Below are positions 17,882 to 25,471 of a DNA stretch of 34,282 nucleotides, in pieces. Position 1 is the stretch's first letter. Each line of letters starts with the position of its first letter. Source of the DNA: Ferruginibacter sp. (GTDB taxonomy: Bacteria; Bacteroidota; Bacteroidia; Chitinophagales; Chitinophagaceae); NCBI GenBank assembly GCA_025352695.1, contig JANXSK010000057.1:1-34282 (forward strand). The letters are read 5' to 3'. The notes below the pieces were generated by a model. That model did no database searches. It was given only the letters and a program-made list of their open reading frames with translations, and was not told where the DNA came from. The position numbers were made by a program, and so were the translations under genes.

Positions 17882-18508
17882 TTATAATTGTTGTATAAAT
17901 TTTTTAATTTTTCCCATATCCTTAATCCCAGGCATTATTTCAAATTTACTGTTGATATCAATTGCAAATAATCCTTTTGCTTCGGGCAGCATGTTGAATG
18001 CTTTTAATTTTTCTACATCAGTAGGTTCTATACCGCCGCTTAAAAAATAAGGTTTTCCAACTGCCACATCATGCAATTTATCCCAATCAAATTTTTTGCC
18101 CGTTCCGCCATAGCCGACTCCTTCGGTATCAAACATAAACATATCGCATACTTCCATATAATCCTTTATACGCCAGTCAATATGATCGCTGTCACTGATT
18201 CTGAAAGCTTTTACCACAGAAATATAATCGGCAATTTTTTCACAATAACGAGGCGTTTCATCACCATGCAACTGCACCATGTGCAACCGGCATTCATCTA
18301 CCATGTGCAAGACTTTTTCAACAGATGCATTTACAAAAACACCTACTTTATTTACACTGTTTTCTTTTTTAATCTGACTTGTAGTCATTTGCCGTAATAC
18401 GTACCGGGGCGATTTAGGATAAAAAATAAGTCCGGCAAACGTAGTACCGGTTTCTGGTAATTTAGCCAATTGTTCTTGCTGGGTTATACCGCAAACTTTT
18501 ACACGCAT
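17882..18508 (-). CDS. trpF: Phosphoribosylanthranilate isomerase, copy 1
   Basis: 208 residues, directly after trpC (2-bp gap). The catalytic Cys6 is in KVCGIT and Asp127 in FDTEGVGYGGTGKKFDW. Substrate-binding motifs GLIFYPKSPRYV, MVQLHGDETPRYC, PYFLSGGIEP and AIDINSKFE are all present. Compared with copy 2 it has two fewer residues in the glycine loop and a few more near residue 175 (NMLPEAKGLFAID). Nothing points to inactivity. A tandem duplicate may be redundant, dosage-related, or specialised toward a related sugar-phosphate isomerisation. Confidence 0.95.
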   Translation of the reverse strand: MRVKVCGITQQEQLAKLPETGTTFAGLIFYPKSPRYVLRQMTTSQIKKENSVNKVGVFVNASVEKVLHMVDECRLHMVQLHGDETPRYCEKIADYISVVKAFRISDSDHIDWRIKDYMEVCDMFMFDTEGVGYGGTGKKFDWDKLHDVAVGKPYFLSGGIEPTDVEKLKAFNMLPEAKGLFAIDINSKFEIMPGIKDMGKIKKFIQQL

Positions 18509-18510
18509 TT

Positions 18511-19296
18511 TTATGATGCTTTTAGTTGATGGACAAATTCGGCAAAAGCAATCGTTGGATCAGGCTGTTTCATAAAGTGTTCTCCAATTAAAAAACCGCT
18601 GAAGCCTGCGTTTTTGAAAATACTAATTGTTTCAATATCATTGATGCCACTTTCTGCAATTTTAATTTTACCATCACCAATTTTTTTACTTAATTCAACA
18701 GAACGATTGATATCGACTGTAAAAGTTTTTAAATCTCGGTTATTTACGCCTACAAATTCTGTAGCATCACATATATGTTGTAACTCTTCTTGACTGTGAA
18801 TTTCCAGCAGCACTTCTAGTTGCAATGACGTTGCAAAGCCTGCTAATTCTTTAACTCTTTCCGGCGTTAGACAAGCGGCAATCAATAAAATAACATCGGC
18901 ACCAATTGACTTTGCTTCTACAATCTGGTATTCATCAATCATAAAATCCTTTCGTAAAATCGGAATATTATTTACCCTTGCATTTATTAAATCATTGCTA
19001 CTTCCGCCAAAAAAATGATTGTCGGTTAACACTGATAAACAACTTGCTCCATATTGTGTGTAGGCTTTTGTTACTTCAAGCACATCAGCCTTATCGTTAA
19101 TAATTCCTTTGGAAGGTGATTGCCTTTTAAACTCAGCAATGATGCCGGTTTTTGTTTTATCTAACAAAAATTGTTTTAATGAAAATGTTGGCCGGTTAAA
19201 GAATTCGCTTTGTTTCAACATTTCGACATCAACAAGTGCTTTTGCTTTGGCAACTTCCTTTTTTTTGTATGCTATTATTGTATCTAAAATATTCAT
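18511..19296 (-). CDS. trpC: Indole-3-glycerol phosphate synthase
   Basis: Closes the indole ring: CdRP to indole-3-glycerol phosphate with loss of CO2 and water. It has 261 residues, a single-domain TrpC rather than a TrpCF fusion. Motifs in order: IIAEFKRQSPSKGIIN (catalytic Lys), VLTDNHFFGGS, ILRKDFMIDEYQI (second Lys), EVLLEIHSQEEL, GVNNRDLKTF, IAESGIND and FLIGEHFMK. It follows trpD by 60 bp and precedes the two trpF genes without a real gap. Confidence 0.97.
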   Translation of the reverse strand: MNILDTIIAYKKKEVAKAKALVDVEMLKQSEFFNRPTFSLKQFLLDKTKTGIIAEFKRQSPSKGIINDKADVLEVTKAYTQYGASCLSVLTDNHFFGGSSNDLINARVNNIPILRKDFMIDEYQIVEAKSIGADVILLIAACLTPERVKELAGFATSLQLEVLLEIHSQEELQHICDATEFVGVNNRDLKTFTVDINRSVELSKKIGDGKIKIAESGINDIETISIFKNAGFSGFLIGEHFMKQPDPTIAFAEFVHQLKAS

Positions 19297-19356
19297 ATAT
19301 TGCTATAGTGCTAAAAAAAAATTAATTGAGAATACATTTTAAAATTAACAAAATTA

Positions 19357-20343
19357 TCAGGCACATATTTTTTTAAGCACCTTTAATGCCTTTCCACTTT
19401 CCAAGCTTTCCACTGCCAGTTGATAACACGCTTCATAATTACTATATTTTCCGGTACATTGCAAAGCCATCGCAGAATTAGCCAGCACCACAGCGTTTTG
19501 AGACCAACTTCCTTCGCCTTTTAAAATATTTATAAATATTGCAGCTGCTGCTTCAACTGTATCACCTCCTGAAATATCTTCCGCTTTTACTGTGCGTTTT
19601 CCCAATGTTTCTGCACTAATTATTTTTTCTCCCTTGTTGGTAATTACTTTCGTATCGCCAGTTAAAGAAATTTCATCGTATCCATCTAACCCATGTATAA
19701 TGGTAAAATTGCTATCGCTTTGTTGCAATAAATAATTATATATTCTTGCCATTTCCAAGTTGTACACACCAACCAATTGGTATTTTGGAAATGCAGGATT
19801 TACCATTGGACCCAGCATATTAAAAAATGTTCGTACCCCTAAATTTTTACGTACAGGACCTACTACTTTTAACGCAGGATGAAATAAAGGTGCATGTAAA
19901 AAGCAAATATTGGCTTCGTCAATTTCCCTGTTAAGTGCATCATTGTCATTTTTAAATTTGTAGCCCAACTGCTCCATCACATTGCTGGAACCACTGATGG
20001 TGGATGCTCCATAATTGCCATGCTTGGCCACTTTATTGCCGGTACCGGCTACAATAAAACAACTTAATGTTGAAATATTGAAAGTGTTTTTTCCATCGCC
20101 ACCCGTACCTACAATGTCGAGCACTTCCAGACCGTGCAAATTTACCGTTACGCACAATTCCAGCAAGGCATCTCTAAAGCCCTGTAACTCTGCAATGGTA
20201 ATGCTACGCATTAAATACACCGTTATAAAAGAAGACATTTCGCTTTCATTGTACACGCCTTTAGCCATATTCAACAATACTTCTTTTGCCTGTTCAACAG
20301 AGAGTGTTTTGTGTTCAAATAAATAGTTTAATATCTTTTTCAT
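19357..20343 (-). CDS. trpD: Anthranilate phosphoribosyltransferase
   Basis: Transfers phosphoribose from PRPP to anthranilate. It has 328 residues, the normal length for an unfused TrpD. The N-terminal helical part (1-70) is followed by the PRPP-binding GTGGDGKNTFNIST and the anthranilate-site KHGNYGASTISGSSNVMEQL. RKNLGVRTFFNMLGPMVNPA and GLDGYDEISLTG also match the family. It lies 81 bp downstream of trpG, and no terminator is seen between them. Confidence 0.96.
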   Translation of the reverse strand: MKKILNYLFEHKTLSVEQAKEVLLNMAKGVYNESEMSSFITVYLMRSITIAELQGFRDALLELCVTVNLHGLEVLDIVGTGGDGKNTFNISTLSCFIVAGTGNKVAKHGNYGASTISGSSNVMEQLGYKFKNDNDALNREIDEANICFLHAPLFHPALKVVGPVRKNLGVRTFFNMLGPMVNPAFPKYQLVGVYNLEMARIYNYLLQQSDSNFTIIHGLDGYDEISLTGDTKVITNKGEKIISAETLGKRTVKAEDISGGDTVEAAAAIFINILKGEGSWSQNAVVLANSAMALQCTGKYSNYEACYQLAVESLESGKALKVLKKICA

Positions 20344-20424
20344 ATTAGCTTGATTGTCTTCCTAAATAACGAATGCGGAAAGAATTACTTTAAAATCTGA
20401 TTTTCAATTATAACTCAAAAGTCA

Positions 20425-21003
20425 TCACTTGTAACTTTCCCCCAGCCAGTTCCTCAGCATCTTCTCCCCTGCTGGTGTTAACACACTTTCGGGATGAAAC
20501 TGTACGCCTTGCACATCAAATATTTTATGTTGCAATGCCATGATAAAACCATTCTCATCCACCGCAGTAATTTCAAGTTCTGCCGGAAAATTTTCTTTAT
20601 CTATGATCCAGCTATGGTAACGCCCTACTTCTACTTCCTTTCCAAGCCCCTTTAAAACAGGTGCATTTTCATTCAAGATATTTATTTTAGTTGCTACTCC
20701 ATGGTACACTTTAGATAAATTTTTTAATGTACCTCCAAATGCCTGACCAATTGCCTGATGGCCTAAACATACGCCCAGTATAGATTTGGTGGCCGCATAT
20801 TCTTTTATTAATGGCAATAACAAACCAGCTTCTTCGGGTATGCCAGGACCTGGCGATAAAATAATTTTATCAAAAGCTTTCACCTCTTCCAATACAATTT
20901 GGTCGTTGCGGTATACAGCTACTTTTTCATTGGTAATTTTTTCAACCAGATGAACAAGATTGTACGTGAACGAATCATAATTATCAAATACCAATATTTT
21001 CAT
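20425..21003 (-). CDS. trpG: Anthranilate synthase glutamine amidotransferase component
   Basis: 192 residues from the ATG at 21003. An upstream non-ATG extension would overlap trpE and precede the family's start MKILVFDNYDSFTYNL. It is a class I glutaminase that supplies ammonia to TrpE. The nucleophile Cys79 is in GVCLGHQAIGQAFGG, with His170 and Glu172 in VQFHPES, and the oxyanion region is LSPGPGIPEEAG. The start lies 1 bp past the trpE stop, so the two subunits are coupled. It could also serve p-aminobenzoate synthesis, as in other bacteria with a shared subunit. Confidence 0.95.
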   Translation of the reverse strand: MKILVFDNYDSFTYNLVHLVEKITNEKVAVYRNDQIVLEEVKAFDKIILSPGPGIPEEAGLLLPLIKEYAATKSILGVCLGHQAIGQAFGGTLKNLSKVYHGVATKINILNENAPVLKGLGKEVEVGRYHSWIIDKENFPAELEITAVDENGFIMALQHKIFDVQGVQFHPESVLTPAGEKMLRNWLGESYK

Positions 21004-21004
21004 T

Positions 21005-22447
21005 TTAGATATTTTGTGCCAGAACAATGGCTTGTTTTAATGCATTTAATTTATTGTTTACTTCCTGCAACTCACTCTCCGGGTTACTCGCTGCTACAAT
21101 GCCTGCACCAGCCTGGCAGATAAGTGTATTGTTTTTACTTAAAAAAGTACGTATCATAATGGCGTGGTTACAACTACCATCGAAACCAATACAACCAATA
21201 GCACCGCCATAATAACTTCTTACAGTAGGTTCATATCCATCTATCAATTGCATGGCTTTAAATTTTGGCGCACCACTTAAAGTACCTGCCGGAAAACTTA
21301 CCGCCAACAATTTAAAAGGATTTGTTTCAGCGCCTACTTTACCCTGCACTTCACTTACCAAATGAATTACGTGGCTGTAATAATTTACTTTTTTATACTG
21401 TGTTACTTCTACTTCACTACACATCCTGCTTAAATCATTTCTTGCAAGATCAACCAGCATCACATGTTCGGCATTTTCTTTTTCATCATGCTCCAATTTT
21501 ATTGCCAGTGCCTTATCAGTTTCGTCATTGCCGGTACGTTTAAAAGTTCCTGCAATTGGATGCACAATTGCTTTTCCGTTTTGTACAATTAGCTGACTTT
21601 CGGGCGAAGAGCCCATCAATTTATAATCGCCATAATCAAAATAAAATAAATAAGGACTTGGATTGATACTACGCAAAGCCCGGTAAACATTAAAGTCATC
21701 GCCTGTAAAGGATTGCTCAAATCTTCGGCTCAACACAATTTGAAAAACATCCCCCCTGTTGCAACTGGCAATTCCCTTTTTAACCATTTCAATATATGCA
21801 GCCTCCGTTAAGTTAGAGCATTCTGCGCCTTTACTTTTGTAAGGAAAAGTAGGTACATCTTTACTTTTTATCAAACTTTCTATTAACCCAACTTCGCTTT
21901 CGATACCGTCTACAGCATTCTCGCATATAAACAATTCATCTTTATAATGATTGATGGCAATAACGTATTGATATAACCGATATCGCATTAAAGGAATTTC
22001 TGCAGCAATTGTTTTACCATTTTCATTTGCTGAAGCTGATTTGGTATCTTTTAATTGAATTGAATCAAAAAATTGCACGGCATCATACGTACTATAGCCA
22101 AATAAGCCCTGCGCTACATTGATGGGTTTGGGTGCCACAGCTGTTATCTGAAACCGCTGCATAAAATCCCATAAAAATTGTGGCACATCTGTGGGATTTT
22201 TTATCGTTGTTTTTTCTGCTGGTTGACCAGGCAATTTAAATTCCAATACCGATTTATTACTGATCTCAATACCTGCAATTGCATTAATACCAATAAAAGT
22301 AAAACTGTTTTCTCCTGCATGAAAATCACTGCTTTCCAGCAAAATGGTGTCCCTGAAACGGTCTCTCAGCCGCAGGTAAATACCTACCGGGGTATATACA
22401 TCAGCCAGTAATTTTTTGTAGGTAGTGTCAATTAATATTTTTTTCAT
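21005..22447 (-). CDS. trpE: Anthranilate synthase component I
   Basis: Chorismate plus ammonia to anthranilate, the committed step. It has 480 residues. The N-terminal LLESSD (36-41) is the start of the tryptophan feedback-inhibition site, so allosteric control is expected. The chorismate-binding domain has PIAGTFKRTGNDETD, NAEHVMLVDLARNDLSRM, YYSHVIHLVSEVQGK, FPAGTLSGAPKFKAM, SYYGGAIGCIGF and GAGIVAASNPESE. It is first in the operon, about 40 bp below an attenuator terminator and leader peptide, so it is controlled both by attenuation (inferred) and by feedback. Confidence 0.97.
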   Translation of the reverse strand: MKKILIDTTYKKLLADVYTPVGIYLRLRDRFRDTILLESSDFHAGENSFTFIGINAIAGIEISNKSVLEFKLPGQPAEKTTIKNPTDVPQFLWDFMQRFQITAVAPKPINVAQGLFGYSTYDAVQFFDSIQLKDTKSASANENGKTIAAEIPLMRYRLYQYVIAINHYKDELFICENAVDGIESEVGLIESLIKSKDVPTFPYKSKGAECSNLTEAAYIEMVKKGIASCNRGDVFQIVLSRRFEQSFTGDDFNVYRALRSINPSPYLFYFDYGDYKLMGSSPESQLIVQNGKAIVHPIAGTFKRTGNDETDKALAIKLEHDEKENAEHVMLVDLARNDLSRMCSEVEVTQYKKVNYYSHVIHLVSEVQGKVGAETNPFKLLAVSFPAGTLSGAPKFKAMQLIDGYEPTVRSYYGGAIGCIGFDGSCNHAIMIRTFLSKNNTLICQAGAGIVAASNPESELQEVNNKLNALKQAIVLAQNI

Positions 22448-22485
22448 GATTATTTTTTGTCAACTTTTATTTTAGAAATTAAATT

Positions 22486-22514
22486 AAAAAACCCCAACAC
22501 AATGTGTCGGGGCC
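22486..22514 (-). terminator. Attenuator terminator upstream of trpE
   Basis: 9-bp stem (one G-U pair) with a 3-nt loop, four leading C-G pairs and a following run of six T's on the minus strand, ending about 38 bp before the trpE start. Confidence 0.9.
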
Positions 22515-22551
22515 TTATTATAGTTAATATATAAATAGCATAGCGACACAA

Positions 22552-22605
22552 TCATAATAATGACTGCCACCACCAACTAATGTTATATTTATTTTTAATT
22601 TTCAT
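22552..22605 (-). CDS. trpL: trp leader peptide with three consecutive Trp codons
   Basis: 17 codons encoding MKIKNKYNISWWWQSLL, ending in TGA. TGG-TGG-TGG lies at 22575-22567. A purine-rich AGAAGGAA directly precedes the ATG. Tryptophan is otherwise a rare residue, so three in a row upstream of trpE, directly before alternative hairpins, is strong evidence for a regulatory leader peptide. The protein itself is probably not functional; its translation rate is the signal. Confidence 0.87.
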   Translation of the reverse strand: MKIKNKYNISWWWQSLL

Positions 22606-22614
22606 TTCCTTCTG

Positions 22615-22622
22615 CAAATATG
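22615..22622 (-). promoter_or_regulatory. Possible trp operon -7 box (CATATTTG)
   Basis: One mismatch to TAnnTTTG, ending 9 bp before the leader-peptide ATG, with a TTTG about 15 bp further upstream as a weak -33. The context ATATTTGCAG is the same as at the SRP RNA promoter. If used, the transcript would begin almost at the leader peptide, leaving a very short 5' end. Confidence 0.45.
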
Positions 22623-22973
22623 AAGCAGAATTAATTACAAAAAAAACTTTTTTAGTAAATTGAATAAATTTTAAAAATGGAGATCATACAGGAACAAAAA
22701 GTTAAAAAAGTTATATTATATGTTGAACAGGAAGACAAAAAACTTGCAAAGCTGTAATAACCCATGAAAGATAATAACTTACTTATTTTTAATCATACAG
22801 AAGTTGATGAAATATAAAAGGTAAAAACATTGGTAACCAAATAGTAAATATAGTAGCTGAATTTGCCCGTACCTAACACTATAAAATATTTCCGTTGTGT
22901 TCTTTTGCTATGCTGTGATGAAAAAAAGGAAGATAGAATTTAAAGATGTATTGAGGTATAATTAATTTAAATT

Positions 22974-22988
22974 AAGATACAGTATCTT
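22974..22988. promoter_or_regulatory. Palindrome AAGATACAGTATCTT
   Basis: Perfect 7-bp arms around one central base, 19 bp upstream of the ATG at 23008. Position and symmetry suit a dimeric repressor's operator. The regulator is unknown and not in the window. Confidence 0.45.
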
Positions 22989-23007
22989 CAATAAAATTTA
23001 AAAAGGT

Positions 23008-23637
23008 ATGAAAATTATAATATTTGGCGCAACGGGAATGGTAGGTAAACAATTAGTAAAACAGGCATTGTACATGGGGCATCAGGTAAAGGCTTATGGC
23101 AGAAATATTTTTACCGAAAACATGCCTGAAAGTAAAGATATAGAAATTGTACAGGGCACTTTATTTAATGATAAACAAGTACACAGTGCCATAAAAGGTT
23201 GCGATGCGGTACTCTCTGCAATAGGCGGCGGTATTGATAGTACAGATGTAACAAGATCTTTGGGCATGAAAACAATTGTTGAACAAATGCTGAAAGCAAA
23301 AGTGCAAAGAATAGTTGGAGTAGGCGGCATGGGCATATTAAATACAGCTGACGATACACTCATTATGGATACACCTGAATTTCCACCCGAATATATTCAG
23401 GTTAGTCTCGAACATTTTAAAGCCTACAATTTTTTAAAAGATTCAACGCTTAGCTGGACATTTGTTTGCCCGCCTGATATTAAAGATGCTGGTGTTACAG
23501 GTATCTATACTACCAATGCTGATTATCCGCCTATAAAAAATAAATTCCGAATTAACTCTGGTGATCTTGCCATGTTTATGCTAAAAGAAATAACTGCCAA
23601 TGAATTTTTGCAAAATAGGGTTGGAATTTCAAACTAA
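23008..23637 (+). CDS. NAD(P)-binding oxidoreductase (NmrA/atypical SDR type)
   Basis: 209 residues, with the Rossmann nucleotide-binding motif IIIFGATGMVGKQLVKQAL at the very N-terminus, followed by VKAYGRN. The segment CDAVLSAIGGG and the VQRIVGVGGMG strand match NAD(P)H-binding atypical short-chain dehydrogenase families. There is no canonical YxxxK catalytic pair (the nearest is EHFKAYNFLKDS), so it may be a reductase of the flavin-reductase/BVR-B type or a redox sensor. Substrate unknown. A 15-bp palindrome sits just upstream, suggesting dedicated repression. Confidence 0.85.
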   Translation: MKIIIFGATGMVGKQLVKQALYMGHQVKAYGRNIFTENMPESKDIEIVQGTLFNDKQVHSAIKGCDAVLSAIGGGIDSTDVTRSLGMKTIVEQMLKAKVQRIVGVGGMGILNTADDTLIMDTPEFPPEYIQVSLEHFKAYNFLKDSTLSWTFVCPPDIKDAGVTGIYTTNADYPPIKNKFRINSGDLAMFMLKEITANEFLQNRVGISN

Positions 23638-23717
23638 TAAAAAATACCAAAAATTTATTATTTTAGCAATCCTTTAACCCAGGCTGGCACAATATTGTTC
23701 ACCTTTACAATAAAAAA

Positions 23718-24125
23718 TTGAAGCAAGTTTTATTTTTTATTTTTATAATTTCTTTTAGCTATTCAAATGCTCAAAAAATTGATAGTATTTATGTTAATCT
23801 TTATACTGATAGTCTAAAAAAAGGTACATACAATTACATCAATATTGATGGCCGTTTAACTAATGGAAGCTATTTACCATTAGATAACAACGACCTTACA
23901 TTTACCGCTTCTGCCGGGGAATTTAAAGGCAATAGTTTGTGGATTGATAAGGATTTTAAGCAAGATAAGATAAGCATCAAAGTTGTACTAAAAAGCAACC
24001 CACTTCAACACAAAGAATTTGATATTTACATCAAGCAAAAACCAGATAATGAAAAATTAAAAACATCGGAGGAAATCATCGATGAAATTAAAAAGTCAAA
24101 GAAAAATAAAAACAATCGGTTTTAA
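23718..24125 (+). CDS. Secreted protein of unknown function (TTG start)
   Basis: 135 residues. The protein contains no other Met and begins with a signal peptide (KQVLFFIFIISFSYSNAQ), so the TTG at 23718 is the likely start. The mature part looks like one beta-sandwich domain (YNYINIDGRLTNGSYLPL, LTFTASAGEFKGN, KISIKVVLKSNP), similar to immunoglobulin-like or PKD-like folds, followed by a Lys/Asn-rich tail. No family recognised. It lies 80 bp after the NAD(P)-binding gene and may be co-transcribed. A shared terminator follows. Confidence 0.65.
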   Translation: MKQVLFFIFIISFSYSNAQKIDSIYVNLYTDSLKKGTYNYINIDGRLTNGSYLPLDNNDLTFTASAGEFKGNSLWIDKDFKQDKISIKVVLKSNPLQHKEFDIYIKQKPDNEKLKTSEEIIDEIKKSKKNKNNRF

Positions 24126-24145
24126 ATTTCGTAGATAAAGGCTAT

Positions 24146-24187
24146 AAAAAATCCCAGTCAATTGATCAACAATTACTGGGATTTTTT
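24146..24187. terminator. Bidirectional terminator
   Basis: AAAAAATCCCAGT (24146-24158) pairs with ACTGGGATTTTTT (24175-24187), with inner AATTG/CAATT pairing. It lies between the convergent genes ending at 24125 and 24212, with A/T-runs on both sides. Confidence 0.88.
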
Positions 24188-24211
24188 ATATAATTTATGT
24201 AGCCAGAAGTA

Positions 24212-24865
24212 TTAAACGAATTTTTTTGCATCTTCTAAAAACTTAGCAAGACCACTATCTGTTAACGGATGTTTTAATAATCCTAAAATAGAATCAAGTG
24301 GGCAGGTACAAACATCAGCCCCAGCTTCAGCACATTTAATAATATGATTTGGATAGCGAATAGACGCTGCAAGAATTTCTGTTTTATATCCTTGTATAGA
24401 AAATATTTGGCGCAATTGGTGAATTAATTCTATGCCATCCCAACCTGTATCATCGATTCTGCCAATAAAAGGTGAAACATAAGCTGCTCCTGCTTTGGCA
24501 GCCAAAATAGCCTGACCTGCAGAAAAAATTAAGGTACAATTGGTACGTATCCCATTATCAGTAAACCATTTAATGGCCTTAACACCTTCTTTTATCATTG
24601 GCACTTTAACCACAATATTTGGGTGTATAGCATGCAACTTTTTACCTTCTGCAACAATACTGTCAAAATCAGTGGATACAACTTCTGCACTAATATCACC
24701 ATCTACCATTTCGCAAATAGTTTTGTAATGGTTCATTACAGCTTCCTGCCCCTTAATCCCTTCTTTAGCCATTAAGGATGGATTGGTTGTAACACCATCT
24801 AAAATTCCAAGATCATTTGCTTCTTTAATTTGTGCCAGGTTGGCTGTATCAATAAAAAATTTCAT
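24212..24865 (-). CDS. tal: Transaldolase, small (Fsa/MipB-like) type
   Basis: 217 residues, the short single-barrel class. It begins MKFFIDTANLAQIKEANDLG and has VTTNPSLMAKEG. The Schiff-base Lys87 is in IVVKVPM. Also present are TNCTLIFSAGQAILAAKAGA, YVSPFIGRIDD and AASIRYPNHI. The residue after SP in SPFIGR is Phe133. E. coli fructose-6-phosphate aldolase has Tyr at this place and TalB has Phe, so transaldolase activity (non-oxidative pentose phosphate pathway) is more likely than aldolase. It is a single gene, convergent with the preceding one. Confidence 0.92.
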   Translation of the reverse strand: MKFFIDTANLAQIKEANDLGILDGVTTNPSLMAKEGIKGQEAVMNHYKTICEMVDGDISAEVVSTDFDSIVAEGKKLHAIHPNIVVKVPMIKEGVKAIKWFTDNGIRTNCTLIFSAGQAILAAKAGAAYVSPFIGRIDDTGWDGIELIHQLRQIFSIQGYKTEILAASIRYPNHIIKCAEAGADVCTCPLDSILGLLKHPLTDSGLAKFLEDAKKFV

Positions 24866-24990
24866 TTTGTTTAAATTTTATGTTCTGCAAAAGTAAAAAA
24901 ATGACAGATAAAATTTCAAACTATTTTATACAATAAAAATAAAGGAGTGTATTTCAATATCAGCGATCATTGTGGTAGGGACATAAAAAT

Positions 24991-25084
24991 GGCAAGTTAC
25001 TTACATCGCACCGCTCAACCATCTACCCTTGCTACCTTCCGGTCCTGGGGGAGTTCAACAGGAGCTGGCCGTATAAGACTTGCC
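24991..25084 (-). ncRNA. ffs: Signal recognition particle RNA (4.5S type)
   Basis: On the minus strand the apical domain reads CCCCCAGGACCGGAAGGTAG followed by CAAGGG. This contains the GGAA tetraloop and the asymmetric internal loop that bind Ffh. The ends GGCAAGT and ACTTGCC are complementary and close the molecule at 94 nt, followed by ATTTTT. The length fits the short bacterial SRP RNA. With Ffh it targets nascent membrane proteins. Confidence 0.93.
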
Positions 25085-25088
25085 GCTG

Positions 25089-25096
25089 CAAATATA
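25089..25096 (-). promoter_or_regulatory. SRP RNA -7 box (TATATTTG)
   Basis: Exact TAnnTTTG match ending 4 bp before the inferred 5' end of the SRP RNA, the expected spacing for transcription start. Confidence 0.65.
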
Positions 25097-25471
25097 AGGG
25101 AGAAAAAGTTATTGGTGAAAATAAGGAGGTGAATAATTTAACCTTTTGATAAAATCATTCACCTTTTGATAAAATAAAAAATTAGGATAAAGTAATATTT
25201 TATCCTGTTAATAAAAGCTGCCGGTGGTGGTAAAAAAATATCTGGGTTTTAAATGTAGATTCCAAATTATTGTTGACTAAAAGCTTTCTTAGATTAACCT
25301 TTTGCGCCACACACACAAATGCATCCTTAATTTAAGCGTAACAGAACATAAATAATATTGATATTAAAAAGTTAAGCAATTTGGCATAAAAAGTAAAATA
25401 GAAAGAGAAATATTATAAAAAACATGCTTACTTTTAAAAGTGTAATTATTACTCACAAAAAAATATATTTA
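25097..25471. other. Spacer with repeated and inverted motifs upstream of the DUF1080 gene
   Basis: It holds a 15-bp direct repeat at 25141-25155 and 25161-25175 and an inverted repeat AGGATAAA/TTTATCCT (25184-25205). No gene. The GTG/ATG-rich stretch just before 25472 is better read as leader than as coding extension. Confidence 0.5.
25141..25175. repeat. Direct repeat ACCTTTTGATAAAAT, two copies 20 bp apart
   Basis: Two exact 15-bp copies on a 20-bp period, about two helical turns, which would place them on the same DNA face. GGTGAAT upstream (25126-25132) is the inverse of the ATTCACC overlapping the start of the second copy. Confidence 0.7.

Larger units (their letters stand above)
22486..22605 (-). 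promoter_or_regulatory. trp operon attenuator (leader, antiterminator, terminator)
   Basis: Read on the minus strand. A hairpin (22571-22542) pairs GGTGGC with GTCGCT and AGTCAT with ATGATT; it contains the last two Trp codons and the leader stop. The segment TGTGTCG (22550-22544) can instead pair with CGACACA (22509-22503), the rising arm of the terminator. The terminator CCCCGACAC-ATT-GTGTTGGGG plus six T's spans 22512-22486. Ribosome stalling at Trp codons would block the first hairpin, let the antiterminator form and allow trpE transcription. With ample charged tRNA-Trp the terminator forms. This is the classical logic, inferred here from sequence only. Confidence 0.85.
22606..23007. other. 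Divergent spacer between the trp leader and the 23008 gene
   Basis: It holds the presumed trp promoter (near 22615) and an inverted repeat close to the opposite gene. Two short plus-strand ORFs (26 codons from 22678, then 17 codons from 22764) are not recognised. They could be remnants of one degenerate gene or chance. Confidence 0.5.

Noticed and set aside
22678..22758. 26-codon plus-strand ORF between the trp leader and the 23008 gene
   Set aside because: No clear promoter and no family recognised. A second short ORF follows, so it could be a remnant, but this cannot be supported.
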